Of a stretch of DNA of 64,000 nt, positions 1 to 7,851 are shown piece by piece; the stretch's first letter is position 1, and each line of letters opens with the position of its first letter. A program made the translations under genes and the position numbers. Below the pieces are notes generated by a model. That model ran no database searches and was not told the DNA's origin. It saw nothing but the letters and a program-made list of their open reading frames with translations. Origin of the DNA: Amycolatopsis rubida. Lineage in GTDB: Bacteria; Actinomycetota; Actinomycetes; Mycobacteriales; Pseudonocardiaceae. Location of the stretch: the NCBI RefSeq assembly GCF_900115345.1, contig NZ_FOWC01000001.1, positions 1,550,001 to 1,614,000 of the forward strand, given 5' to 3'.

Positions 1-408
1 GTCCACCAAACGGCGGCGTTGCTCGTCTGGCATTTGGGCGATGCGATTCATCAGTTTCACTTCCTCCAGCTCGGAATCCCGTTTCAGCACCGCGCGCAAT
101 ACCGCGCGGCGCAGCCGCAACCGCCGGATCTGCTCGTCGAGCGCGTCGACGTGGCTCGTCGCCAGGTCGCGCACCGTCGTCTCGCGCGCCAGTGCGCGGG
201 ACACGTCGGGCAGGCCGATGCCCAGCTCGCGCAGCGTCCGCACCAGCTCCAGCCGGGCGAGCGCGTGCGCGTCGTACAGCCGGTAGCCGGCACCGGTCCG
301 CTGCGTGGGCGGGAGCAGGCCCTCGTCGGAGTAGAACCGGATGGTCTTCACCGGCAGCCCGGTGCGCCGGGACAGTTCGCCGATCGTGAAGACCGTGGTG
401 GCAGGCAT
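1..408 (-). CDS. MerR-family transcriptional regulator (5' part of gene; truncated by window edge)
   Basis: The gene runs leftwards off the window, leaving 136 codons. The N-terminus is a typical MerR winged helix: TIGELSRRTGLPVKTIRFY at about residues 8-26, then the wing with GYRLYD at about 41-46. A long helix (about 65-125) would form the dimerising coiled coil. The effector domain lies outside the window, so the ligand is unknown. Two in-frame ATGs exist (417 and 408). I prefer 408, because a MerR-type promoter with a 19-bp spacer ends in a -10 hexamer at 416-421 that overlaps the first ATG, which predicts a leaderless transcript starting at the second. The gene diverges from the DUF3180 gene, 70 bp away. 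Family call is firm; function beyond autoregulation is not. Confidence 0.85.
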   Translation of the reverse strand, partial: MPATTVFTIGELSRRTGLPVKTIRFYSDEGLLPPTQRTGAGYRLYDAHALARLELVRTLRELGIGLPDVSRALARETTVRDLATSHVDALDEQIRRLRLRRAVLRAVLKRDSELEEVKLMNRIAQMPDEQRRRLVD

Positions 409-415
409 GTCAGGC

Positions 416-446
416 ATCGTGGAGTCTCCAGTCGCTGGAGAGTCAA
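416..446 (-). promoter_or_regulatory. MerR-type promoter with dyad operator in a 19-bp spacer
   Basis: Read on the minus strand, -35 TTGACT (446-441) and -10 CACGAT (421-416) are 19 bp apart. A dyad CTCCAG-N3-CTGGAG (426-440), extended imperfectly to 422-444, fills the spacer. An overlong spacer filled by a palindrome is the hallmark of promoters that MerR-family activators untwist. It lies immediately upstream of the regulator's own ATG, so autoregulation is the simplest reading. Confidence 0.7.
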
Positions 447-478
447 GCCTGCCAGAACGGGCTCGGTACGGTGGGGTC

Positions 479-931
479 ATGCACTTCACGCGGTCCCGGG
501 ACCTGGTCGTGGCCGCGGTCCTCGGCCTCGCCGTGGTCTACGTGCTGTTCCAGGCCGCTTACGGCGATCTGCCGCAGCTGCCGTTGCTCGCCGGGGTGAC
601 CTTCGCGGTGCTCGCGATCGCCGAGGCGGGTTTGGCTCTCTCGATCCGGTCGCGGATCAAGTCGGGCCGGGTGCACGGCGACGCGGTCGGGATCGCGAGG
701 GCGGTGGCGCTGGCGAAAGCGTCTTCGCTGGCCGGGGCGTTCCTCGGCGGCGGCTGGCTGGCCGCGTTCGTTTACGTTTTCCCGCGACGTGACGAACTCG
801 TCGCGGCGGTCTCCGACAGCAGGTCGGCGGTCGTCGGAGCGGTGTCGTCGGCGCTGCTGGTAGCTGCCGGTTTGTGGCTCGAGCACTGCTGCCGGACGCC
901 GCCGGAGGAGCGTAGGGGAACGACCGGTTAA
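479..931 (+). CDS. DUF3180 small integral membrane protein
   Basis: This 150-residue protein opens with MHFTRSRDLVVAAVLGLAVV and has about four hydrophobic segments (roughly residues 9-28, 35-52, 75-98 and 108-130) with short charged loops. Length, the MHFTR start and position match the DUF3180 family, which in actinobacteria follows folK and precedes the Pro-rich membrane protein found next here; the M. tuberculosis counterpart is Rv3605c. Biochemical role unknown. The fol genes would be expected to the left, but a MerR gene sits there instead, at least at the window edge. Confidence 0.85.
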   Translation: MHFTRSRDLVVAAVLGLAVVYVLFQAAYGDLPQLPLLAGVTFAVLAIAEAGLALSIRSRIKSGRVHGDAVGIARAVALAKASSLAGAFLGGGWLAAFVYVFPRRDELVAAVSDSRSAVVGAVSSALLVAAGLWLEHCCRTPPEERRGTTG

Positions 932-991
932 CGCTTCGATGCCGCCGCTCGAAGTACCGACTAGGTCTCATTCGGATCACCGGAAGGTACG

Positions 992-2893
992 GTGTCAGGC
1001 ATGACTGGCGTGGGTGACGACTCGCATGGCCGCCGCCCTGGCAGGCCGTGGCTTGTCGTCGGATTGCTCCTCGCCGTCGGCGCCACCCTCGCATTGGTGC
1101 TCAGCGACGACCTCCGGTACCTCCGGCTCGGCATCGTCGCGGCGCTCTGGGCTGCCCTGATCGGCGCCTTCCTGGCTGTCCGGGCCCGCAAGAACGCGGT
1201 GCACAGCGAGGACGCGGTCGCCGAGGCGCAGGCGGTATACGAACTCGAGCTGGAACGCGAGATCGCGGCCCGGCGGGAGTACGAACTCGAACTCGAGACG
1301 GAAACGCGCGAGGCCGCGCAGGCGCAATCGCGCGAAGAACTGGATGCGCTGCGTGCCGAAGTGGCTGCGCTCCGCGAGAGCCTGCAATCGCTGTTCGGCG
1401 GCGAGGTGCTGCTCGAACGCGTCGCGCTCACCGCGCAGGCGACCCGGATGCGCGCGCTGAACGACGAGCAGCGGCTCGTTTCGGCCGGTTCGGAAACCCA
1501 GAACGGCAATGGCAAGAAACCGGCTCAGTTGCTCGCTCCGCAGAAGCCGGTGGTCGACGTTCCGGAGCGCCCGACCGAATTCATGGACCGGGTGCTCGAC
1601 GCGGCTCCCGCCGAGCGTCGCCGGACGCCTGCGAACGGGACCGCGAAGACCAACGGCGCCAACGGGACTTCCGGCGCGAACGGCTCGATCAGCGCTGGGT
1701 TGAACGGTTCCGGACCGAATGGCGGCCGTTCGACTCAGCTGCGCACTCAGCAGATGCCGCGCCTCAAGCCGAAGCGTCCGGAACCGCCTGCCGAGCCGGA
1801 GCCGTTCGAGGACGAGGTCGAAGCGGACAGCCCCGCTCCGCGCGGTGGTCGCGACCCTCGGGTCAACCTGGCGGAGGCGTTCGTGCCCCGCGGCGACTCG
1901 GGACCGCATGAGGGGCGGGCCAGTGTGGCGGATGCTTTCGCTGCGCGTGAGCCGCGGAACGGGGCACCGGAACCGCATGCTGGACGGCCCGTCCGCGGTG
2001 GTGCGCCGGAGCCGCAGGCCGAGCGTGGGCCTCGCGGGGCTGCGCCGAAGCCGCGCGGTGATCGGGCACCGGAGCCGTATGAAGCTGAGCGCCGTTCGGC
2101 GGGTGACTCTGGGTCGCACGTCATTCCGGAGCCGTTTGAGCAGGACAGTGCCCGGGTGCGCAATGTGACTGAGCCGTTGCCTCGTGAGGCTGAGCGGGTT
2201 CGGGAGCCTCGTGGTCCGGTCAGCCGGAACAAGCCGTCTCCGCGGGCCGCTCGGCCGCGGAACGACGTGCCGGAGCCGCCTCGGCGGCCCGAAGCGCAGC
2301 CGACTCGGACTGTCGCGCCGGTGAACAAACCGGAGCCGGTCAAGGAGGAGCGGCCGGTGCCTCGGCTGGCGGCGCGGCCCGCTCCTCAGCGGGCGGAGGA
2401 GCGGCCGGAACCTGACGAGCAGACTGCGGTTTCCCGGCCTGCTGAACCGGCTAGGCATGCCGAACCGGCCCCGAAGAAGGCGGAGAAACCGGTGCCGGAG
2501 AAGGAAACCGCGGTTGAGTCGCGGACTCGGGCTCCCTCTCGGCTGGAGCAGTTCTCTCGGTCGGATTTGTCGCCGTTGGCGGAGGACACCCCTACTGGGC
2601 GGCATGGTGCTCCTGGGGCCGATGCGGTTAATCCGACATTGCCGGAGTCGGTTCGCAGTTCGGCGAGCAGCGGGACTGGGGGGCGGCGTCGGCGGCCTGA
2701 GGCGGAGGCCGCTCCGGCTTCGTCTGGCGGGCGGAGGAGGCGGCCGGAGGGCGAACCGCCTGCTTGGGAGGCTCCTGCTGAAGAGGCGGCCTCGGCTGGA
2801 CATCACGCGTCTGGACGGTCGGTGACTGAATTGCTCGCGGCTAACGGGAAGACCGAGGGGAGTCCTCGGCGGCGGCGTCGGGCGGAGGATTGA
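992..2893 (+). CDS. DUF6779-type membrane protein with long Pro/Arg-rich tail
   Basis: The 633-residue protein has two N-terminal transmembrane helices (about residues 20-40 and 46-65), then an acidic coiled coil (about 70-160, rich in YELELE-type repeats). After that come about 450 residues of low-complexity Pro/Arg/Glu/Ala sequence with recurring PEP motifs, surely disordered. It occupies the place of Rv3604c, described as a membrane protein rich in Ala, Arg and Pro. Two starts compete: GTG 992, very close to a GGAAGG at 982-987, and ATG 1001, rather far from it. Only about the first 160 residues look conserved. A role at the cell envelope or division site is speculation. Confidence 0.8.
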   Translation: MSGMTGVGDDSHGRRPGRPWLVVGLLLAVGATLALVLSDDLRYLRLGIVAALWAALIGAFLAVRARKNAVHSEDAVAEAQAVYELELEREIAARREYELELETETREAAQAQSREELDALRAEVAALRESLQSLFGGEVLLERVALTAQATRMRALNDEQRLVSAGSETQNGNGKKPAQLLAPQKPVVDVPERPTEFMDRVLDAAPAERRRTPANGTAKTNGANGTSGANGSISAGLNGSGPNGGRSTQLRTQQMPRLKPKRPEPPAEPEPFEDEVEADSPAPRGGRDPRVNLAEAFVPRGDSGPHEGRASVADAFAAREPRNGAPEPHAGRPVRGGAPEPQAERGPRGAAPKPRGDRAPEPYEAERRSAGDSGSHVIPEPFEQDSARVRNVTEPLPREAERVREPRGPVSRNKPSPRAARPRNDVPEPPRRPEAQPTRTVAPVNKPEPVKEERPVPRLAARPAPQRAEERPEPDEQTAVSRPAEPARHAEPAPKKAEKPVPEKETAVESRTRAPSRLEQFSRSDLSPLAEDTPTGRHGAPGADAVNPTLPESVRSSASSGTGGRRRRPEAEAAPASSGGRRRRPEGEPPAWEAPAEEAASAGHHASGRSVTELLAANGKTEGSPRRRRRAED

Positions 2894-2963
2894 TCGGCTC
2901 GACGCCTGGCGGCGACATTGCGCCCCGGTGGGTGCGTGGGCACCCCGAAGTTGAGTGCGACGA

Positions 2964-3020
2964 CGGATGGCGGGTGCTTGTCAAGGTGGGAAAGATGCCT
3001 TGACAAGCACCCGCCATCCG
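2964..3020. terminator. 23-bp perfect stem-loop after the DUF6779-type gene
   Basis: The arms at 2964-2986 and 2998-3020 are exact reverse complements over 23 bp with an 11-nt loop, followed by a short T-run (CGTTTTGG). The position 70 bp after a stop codon and the exceptional stem suggest a terminator. A palindromic intergenic repeat is the alternative. Confidence 0.6.
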
Positions 3021-3137
3021 CGTTTTGGCTTCGTATCGGGGAGCGGGGGGTGTGGCTGCCTGGTGGGTTTGGGTGCGCTGGCCGCGGTTGAGTGGGGCGC
3101 ATCCGGCGGCAGCGGGCAGCGGTGGGGCGCGGGGTCG

Positions 3138-3189
3138 TGAGGGGAACCCTCAGGGAATCAGAGTTCGTGAGGGTGGGCCCTCACGAACT
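3138..3189. repeat. Tandem palindromic intergenic element
   Basis: Two adjacent hairpins share GTGAGGG arms: 3138-3143/3147-3152 and 3162-3173/3178-3189 (12-bp perfect stem, loop TGGG). They resemble the other GTGAG-armed palindromes at 29194 and 36742, so they may belong to a repeat family and not be only a local terminator. Confidence 0.5.
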
Positions 3190-3284
3190 TCTGGGGGGAG
3201 GAGGGGCACAGGGCGTCGCGCGGAGGGCTGAACCCGGTGCGTCCAACCGGCGTCCCTTGGGGGGCCTGCGTATGGTGACCGCTC

Positions 3285-4460
3285 GTGAACGGCACCCTTT
3301 CTGCCACGCCGCGGGGTTCTGCGTCCACGGGCTCTCGTTCGCGGCACATCACCGTGCTCCTTCCGGTGCTCGGGTTGATCGTCGTGGCGTTGTGCGGGCT
3401 CTTTCTCTTCGGGCTCGCGACCGCGCGCGTTGGGTGGCTGGCGGTCGCGATCGGGGTGGTCGCCGCGTTGGTGCCGGTCGGCGTGGTGGTCGCTGGGTTG
3501 CTCTGGGTTGATCGGTGGGAACCGGAGCCGGCGAAGCTGCTCTTGATCGCTTTCGCTTGGGGCGCTTGCATCGCCACCGTCACCGCGCTGCTGATCAACA
3601 CTGGGGCCGAGGCGTTCGGTGACCTGCTTCTCGGCGGCGGCAATGGCAGTAAGGTCAGTGCGCTCGTCTCCGCGCCGCTGGTCGAGGAGGCCGCGAAGGG
3701 CGTTTTTGTCCTGTTGATCTTCTGGCGGCGCAACGAGGAGTTCGACGGGATCGTCGACGGCGTCGTCTACGCGGGCTTCGCGGCCGCTGGGTTCGCCTTC
3801 ACCGAGAACATCTATTACTTCGGCCGCGCCTTCGCTGACCACGGCTTCGGCAACGGCACCAGCTCCGGCGTGCTTGCCGCTTTCTTCGTGCGTGGCGTGC
3901 TTTCGCCGTTCACGCATCCGCTGTTCACCGCTATGACCGGAATCGGGCTCGGGATCGCGGCGCGGTACGCACAGCGGTGGATTCGGATCCTCGCGCCGCT
4001 GGCCGGGTATCTGGCCGGGGTGTTCCTGCACGCGCTTTGGAACGCGGCGGCCACGCTCAACGGCGGAAAGTCCTTCCTCACCTTGTACTTCCTGGTGATT
4101 TTGCCGCTGCTGATCGCCGCGATCTACGTGATCGTGTTGCAGCGACGGCGAGAACAGCGGATCGTCGCCGCTGCGTTGCCGAAGATGGCGGCCGCGCGGT
4201 GGATCGCGCCGTCGGAGATCGAGTTGCTCGCCAGTTTGCCTAGGCGGCGGCAATGGCGGAAGCAGGCGCGCAAGCAGTCCGGGCCGGCGGCCGCGCGGGC
4301 GGTGGGCCGGTATCAGACGAGCGTGACCGAGCTCGCATTCCTGCGGCGTACGCGGTTGCGCACCGAGCAGGACCGGCAGCGGCAGGAAGAGTTGCTGCAG
4401 GCACTGCGGGACGCGCGCGCGGATGCCGTGCGATTGGCGAACAACCGCGACAGTCGGTGA
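3285..4460 (+). CDS. PrsW-family intramembrane metalloprotease
   Basis: This 391-residue polytopic protein carries the PrsW set: EEAAK at 134-138 (EExxK), FTEN at 172-175, His211 in PFTHPLF and His249 in a membrane helix followed by WN at 252-253. These are the residues expected to bind metal and catalyse site-1 cleavage of membrane substrates such as anti-sigma factors. A charged cytoplasmic tail (about residues 290-391, rich in Arg/Gln) is an unusual extra. GTG 3285 lacks a good ribosome site, but TATGGT ends 8 nt upstream, so a leaderless transcript is plausible. No anti-sigma gene is adjacent, so the substrate is unknown. The gene is an insertion relative to the mycobacterial order. Confidence 0.85.
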   Translation: MNGTLSATPRGSASTGSRSRHITVLLPVLGLIVVALCGLFLFGLATARVGWLAVAIGVVAALVPVGVVVAGLLWVDRWEPEPAKLLLIAFAWGACIATVTALLINTGAEAFGDLLLGGGNGSKVSALVSAPLVEEAAKGVFVLLIFWRRNEEFDGIVDGVVYAGFAAAGFAFTENIYYFGRAFADHGFGNGTSSGVLAAFFVRGVLSPFTHPLFTAMTGIGLGIAARYAQRWIRILAPLAGYLAGVFLHALWNAAATLNGGKSFLTLYFLVILPLLIAAIYVIVLQRRREQRIVAAALPKMAAARWIAPSEIELLASLPRRRQWRKQARKQSGPAAARAVGRYQTSVTELAFLRRTRLRTEQDRQRQEELLQALRDARADAVRLANNRDSR

Positions 4461-4576
4461 ACATTCCCCGTCCGGGGTAGCTCGACCGTGCCAAAAGTGG
4501 CGTTCCGCCGGGGGATTCGCGGACACGGTGACCGGGAGAAGCCGAACGCCAATAAGGTACGGGCGCGATGGGACGC

Positions 4577-4600
4577 CCCGGGTGAAGCTGGTCACCCGGG
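4577..4600. terminator. 9-bp GC-rich hairpin upstream of the pantothenate operon
   Basis: CCCGGGTGA (4577-4585) and TCACCCGGG (4592-4600) pair perfectly around a 6-nt loop, about 115 nt after the protease stop and 120 nt before the DUF2520 start. It could end the protease transcript or be a 5' leader structure. No T-run follows. Confidence 0.4.
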
Positions 4601-4696
4601 CACCTCGATCCGGCTGGGGCGGGGCTACTCTCGCGCCGTCGTCTGGTACCCGCGACGAAAGAGCGGGACTGGAACGAACATGAGGAGTTTCGAGCC

Positions 4697-4723
4697 ATGA
4701 GCGTCCACAGGCGCACGCCATGA
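4697..4723 (+). CDS. 8-codon upstream ORF translationally coupled to the DUF2520 gene
   Basis: ATG 4697 encodes MSVHRRTP and stops at TGA 4721-4723, which overlaps the ATG (4720) of the next gene as ATGA. It has the best ribosome site of the region (GAGGAG, 4682-4687). A second mini-ORF (ATG 4680, MRSFEP) ends by an ATGA overlap with this one. The geometry suggests that ribosomes loading on the leader are handed to the DUF2520 gene. The peptide is too short for a recognisable function; it may simply provide translation initiation. Confidence 0.45.
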   Translation: MSVHRRTP

Positions 4724-5622
4724 ACCGACCGGCCCGCCTTGCCGTGGGCGTCGTTTCCGCCGGCCGGGTGGGCAGTGTCCTCGGTGCGGCATTGGCCAGG
4801 GCAGGCCACACCGTAGTCGCCGCTTCGGGGCTGTCCGCGGCTTCGCTGAACCGCGCGGAACGGTTGCTGCCGGATGTCCCCTTGCTGCCGCCCGACGAGG
4901 TCGTGCGGAGAGCTGATCTCGTCTTGCTCGCGTTGCCGGACGACGCGCTCGCCGGCACCGTCCGTGGCCTGGTCGCTACGAATTCGGTACGGGCGGGCCA
5001 GATTGTGGTGCACACCTCGGGTGCGCACGGCATCGACGTGCTGGCCCCGGTCGCGGAGGCCGGTGCGCTGCCGCTCGCGCTGCATCCGGTGCTCACCTTC
5101 ACCGGCCGCGAGGAAGACCTGGAACGTCTTGTCGCGGCAAGCATCGGCGTCACCGCGGCACCGGAGGACGACGCGGCGTGGAACGTCGGGGAGGCGCTCG
5201 CCGTCGAGATGGGCGCCGAGCCGGTGCGAGTCCCCGAATCCGCGCGGGCGCTGTATCACGCGGCGCTGGCGCACGGTGCGAATCACCTGATGACGCTGGT
5301 CGCCGACTGCACCGAAACCTTGCGCGGGGCCGGAATCGAGCATCCGGAACGACTCGTCGCACCGCTGCTTTCGGCGGCATTGGACAATGTCCTTCGCCAC
5401 GGGGACCGCGCCCTCACCGGACCGGTCCCGCGTGGTGATCTCGGCACCGTCCGCAAGCACCTCGACGTGCTCACGGACCGGGCGCCGCGGATCGTCCCGG
5501 CCTACCGGGCGCTGGCCCGGCGCACGGCCGAACGGTCTCGCGTCGCAGGCCTGCTCGATCCCGCGGCCGCGGCCGAACTGACCGATCTTCTCGCCGATCC
5601 CGCCGAAGGACAGACCCCGTGA
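4720..5622 (+). CDS. Rossmann-like/DUF2520 NADP-binding protein of the pantothenate operon
   Basis: The 300-residue protein has an N-terminal Rossmann fold (SAGRVGSVLG at about 14-23 stands where GxGxxG is usual; strand LVLLALPDD at about 67-75). A helical C-terminal DUF2520 half follows, including HAALAHGANHLMTL. It resembles ketopantoate reductase-type dehydrogenases in layout, and the M. tuberculosis homologue Rv3603c is likewise next to panC. It overlaps panC by GTGA (5619-5622) and begins at an ATGA overlap with a leader ORF. A role as the NADPH-dependent reductase supplying pantoate is an inference from context; no panE is visible here. Family assignment is firm, reaction uncertain. Confidence 0.8.
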   Translation: MNRPARLAVGVVSAGRVGSVLGAALARAGHTVVAASGLSAASLNRAERLLPDVPLLPPDEVVRRADLVLLALPDDALAGTVRGLVATNSVRAGQIVVHTSGAHGIDVLAPVAEAGALPLALHPVLTFTGREEDLERLVAASIGVTAAPEDDAAWNVGEALAVEMGAEPVRVPESARALYHAALAHGANHLMTLVADCTETLRGAGIEHPERLVAPLLSAALDNVLRHGDRALTGPVPRGDLGTVRKHLDVLTDRAPRIVPAYRALARRTAERSRVAGLLDPAAAAELTDLLADPAEGQTP

Positions 5623-6527
5623 CGACACCGAAATTCCAGCGCGGAACGCTCAACACGTTCCAGCCGCCCGAGCACATCAGCAAGGTGAGCTGGGGCCTGC
5701 GCAGCGTTGGCCGGAAGGTCGCGCTCGTGCCCACTATGGGCGCGCTGCACGACGGCCACCGCGAGCTGCTGCGTCGCGCGAAGCGGCTGCCGAACACCGT
5801 CGTCGCCGCGTCGATCTTTGTGAACCCGTTGCAGTTCGGCGAGGGCGAGGACTTCGAGGCGTACCCGCGCCAGCTCGAAGCCGACTTGGCGACCTTGTCC
5901 GAAGCAGGCGTCGAACTGGCCTTCACGCCGAAGGCTTCGGACCTGTACGCGGACAACGCGATGGTCACCGTGAACCCCGGCCCGCTCGGCGACGAGCTTG
6001 AGGGGGCCGTCCGGCCCGGGCATTTCGCCGGGGTGCTGACGGTCGTCGCGAAGCTGTTCAATCTGCTGCGCCCGGATTACGCGTTCTTCGGGGAGAAGGA
6101 CTACCAGCAGCTGGTGCTGATCAAGCGGATGGTGGCGGACCTCAACATCGGCACCCACGTCATCGGGGTGCCGACGGTCCGGGAGCGGGACGGCCTCGCG
6201 CTGTCCTCGCGCAACGTCTACCTGACGCCGGAACAACGGGAAGACGCCGTGGTGCTGTCGGCCGCCTTGTCGGCCGGGGCGCACGTCGGGCGGGACGGGG
6301 CGGAGGCCGTGCTGGACCTGGCGCGGAGGACGCTCGCGGCCCGTCCCCAGGTGGAAGTGGATTACCTGGAATTGAGGGGAACCGATTTGGGGCCGGCGCC
6401 CGTCGACGGAGAGGCGCGGTTGCTGGTCGCTGCCCGGGTGGGGAGTACCCGGCTGATCGACAACGCGGGAGTGCTGCTCGGAAAAGCCGTGGAACATCCG
6501 AGCGGGGATCCGGACGCAGGGGAATAG
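5619..6527 (+). CDS. panC: Pantothenate synthetase
   Basis: PanC condenses pantoate with beta-alanine using ATP, via a pantoyl-adenylate, in the cytoplasm. The 302-residue sequence has every landmark: PTMGALHDGH (about 39-48, HIGH-type ATP site), FVNPLQF, FGEKDYQQ and RERDGLALSSRN (KMSKS-like loop region). GTG 5619 overlaps the upstream stop (GTGA), so translation is coupled. panD follows after 12 nt, placing the enzyme next to the source of its beta-alanine substrate. Length is near the family norm; the last dozen residues are a non-conserved tail. Confidence 0.97.
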   Translation: MTTPKFQRGTLNTFQPPEHISKVSWGLRSVGRKVALVPTMGALHDGHRELLRRAKRLPNTVVAASIFVNPLQFGEGEDFEAYPRQLEADLATLSEAGVELAFTPKASDLYADNAMVTVNPGPLGDELEGAVRPGHFAGVLTVVAKLFNLLRPDYAFFGEKDYQQLVLIKRMVADLNIGTHVIGVPTVRERDGLALSSRNVYLTPEQREDAVVLSAALSAGAHVGRDGAEAVLDLARRTLAARPQVEVDYLELRGTDLGPAPVDGEARLLVAARVGSTRLIDNAGVLLGKAVEHPSGDPDAGE

Positions 6528-6539
6528 GGAGAGTCCACG

Positions 6540-7034
6540 ATGTATCGCACGATGCTGAAATCGAAGATCCACCGGGCCACGGTGACCCAGGCCGACCTGC
6601 ACTACGTGGGCTCGGTCACGGTCGACGAGGACCTGATGGAGGCCGCCGACCTGCTTGAGGGCGAGCAGGTGTCCATTGTGGATGTCACGAACGGCGCGCG
6701 GCTGGAAACCTATGTCATCACCGGCGAGCGCGGCAGCGGCGTGCTCGGCATCAACGGAGCCGCCGCGCATCTGGTGCACCCTGGCGACCTCGTCATCCTG
6801 ATCGCCTACGGGCAGATGGACGACGCGGAGGCCCGCGGGTACCGGCCGCGAGTGATCTTCGTGGACGATTACAACCGGATCGTCGAGCGCGGGGACGACC
6901 CGGCGCACGCACCGGACGGATCGGGCCTGCTGAGCGGCACGGTCACGCTGCCCGAAGAGGACACGATGACCTTCCCGGTGGCCGAAACCGCGGACGCGCG
7001 CCGTCTCGACGCGTTGCTGCACGCCGAAAACTGA
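6540..7034 (+). CDS. panD: Aspartate 1-decarboxylase (pyruvoyl enzyme)
   Basis: PanD makes beta-alanine from L-aspartate. The proenzyme self-cleaves at Gly24-Ser25, visible here as HYVGS, to create the pyruvoyl cofactor. Residues around it ([12 protein letters not shown], then [10 protein letters not shown] and GINGAAAHL) are standard. At 164 residues it is about 25-40 longer than the common 126-140. The extra C-terminus (from about 120, rich in Asp/Glu/Thr) is not part of the catalytic barrel and may be disordered. It lies between panC and coaX in one transcription unit. Confidence 0.97.
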   Translation: MYRTMLKSKIHRATVTQADLHYVGSVTVDEDLMEAADLLEGEQVSIVDVTNGARLETYVITGERGSGVLGINGAAAHLVHPGDLVILIAYGQMDDAEARGYRPRVIFVDDYNRIVERGDDPAHAPDGSGLLSGTVTLPEEDTMTFPVAETADARRLDALLHAEN

Positions 7035-7077
7035 CCTGTACCGGCGGCGGTCGCGAGCCGCAGTAAGGAAGACCTCG

Positions 7078-7851
7078 TTGCTGCTCACTGTCGACGTCGG
7101 CAACACCAATATCGTGCTCGGCCTCTACCAGGGTGCCGAATTGGCCGGTGACTGGCGGATGCGCACCGACGCGCGGATGACCGCGGACGAACTCGCGCTC
7201 ACCGTGCGCGGGCTGCTCGGCCCGCACGCCGACGCGGTCACCGGAATCAGCGCGCTGTCCACGGTTCCCGCGGTGCTGCGGGAATTGCGGGTGATGCTCG
7301 GCCGCTATTACGCGCGGGTGCCGAAGGTCGTGGTCGAGCCCGGCGTGCGCACCGGCGTCGCGCTGCTGGTGGACAATCCGAAGGAAGTCGGCGCGGACCG
7401 GCTCGTGAACACCCTCGCCGCGCACCATTTGCACGCCACCGCGTGCGTGGTGGTCGATTTCGGCACGTCTACCAATGTCGACGCGATCTCGGCCCGGGGC
7501 GAATTCCTCGGCGGGGCGTTCGCCCCGGGCATCGAGATCTCGGTGGACGCGCTCGCCGCCCGCGCGGCCGCGCTGCGAAAGGTGGAACTCGTCCCGCCGC
7601 GTTCGGTGATCGGCAAGAACACCGTCGAATGCCTGCAGTCCGGCATTCTGTACGGGTTCGCGGGGCAGGTCGACGGACTCGTGCGACGGATCGTGCGCGA
7701 ATTGCAGCACGACAGCTCAGAACCGGTCACGGTGATCGCCACCGGCGGGCTCGCCCCGCTGGTGCTGGGCGAATCCGAGACGATCAAGGAGCACGTGCCG
7801 GACCTGACGCTGCTCGGCCTGCGGCTGGTGTACGAACGGAATGTGCGTTAG
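7078..7851 (+). CDS. coaX: Type III pantothenate kinase
   Basis: CoaX phosphorylates pantothenate, the first committed CoA step. The 257-residue protein starts with the phosphate-binding loop DVGNTN (residues 6-11) and carries GADRLVN (about 103-109), VVVDFGTSTNVD (about 124-135) and the C-terminal VIATGGLAPLV nucleotide motif. The start is TTG 7078, chosen because AAGGAAG at 7065-7071 sits 6 nt upstream and the conserved loop begins almost at once. Its stop overlaps that of the convergent SDR gene (7848-7851). Type III enzymes are not feedback-inhibited by CoA and need a monovalent cation (family knowledge). Confidence 0.95.
   Translation: MLLTVDVGNTNIVLGLYQGAELAGDWRMRTDARMTADELALTVRGLLGPHADAVTGISALSTVPAVLRELRVMLGRYYARVPKVVVEPGVRTGVALLVDNPKEVGADRLVNTLAAHHLHATACVVVDFGTSTNVDAISARGEFLGGAFAPGIEISVDALAARAAALRKVELVPPRSVIGKNTVECLQSGILYGFAGQVDGLVRRIVRELQHDSSEPVTVIATGGLAPLVLGESETIKEHVPDLTLLGLRLVYERNVR

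Larger units (their letters stand above)
2894..3284. other. Gene-free interval with several strong hairpins
   Basis: There is no convincing gene in these 391 bases. They hold a 23-bp perfect inverted repeat (2964-2986 with 2998-3020), a small hairpin TGAGGG-N3-CCCTCA (3138-3152) and a 12-bp perfect hairpin (3162-3173 with 3178-3189). A TATGGT at 3271-3276 could be the -10 box of the downstream protease gene. Confidence 0.7.
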
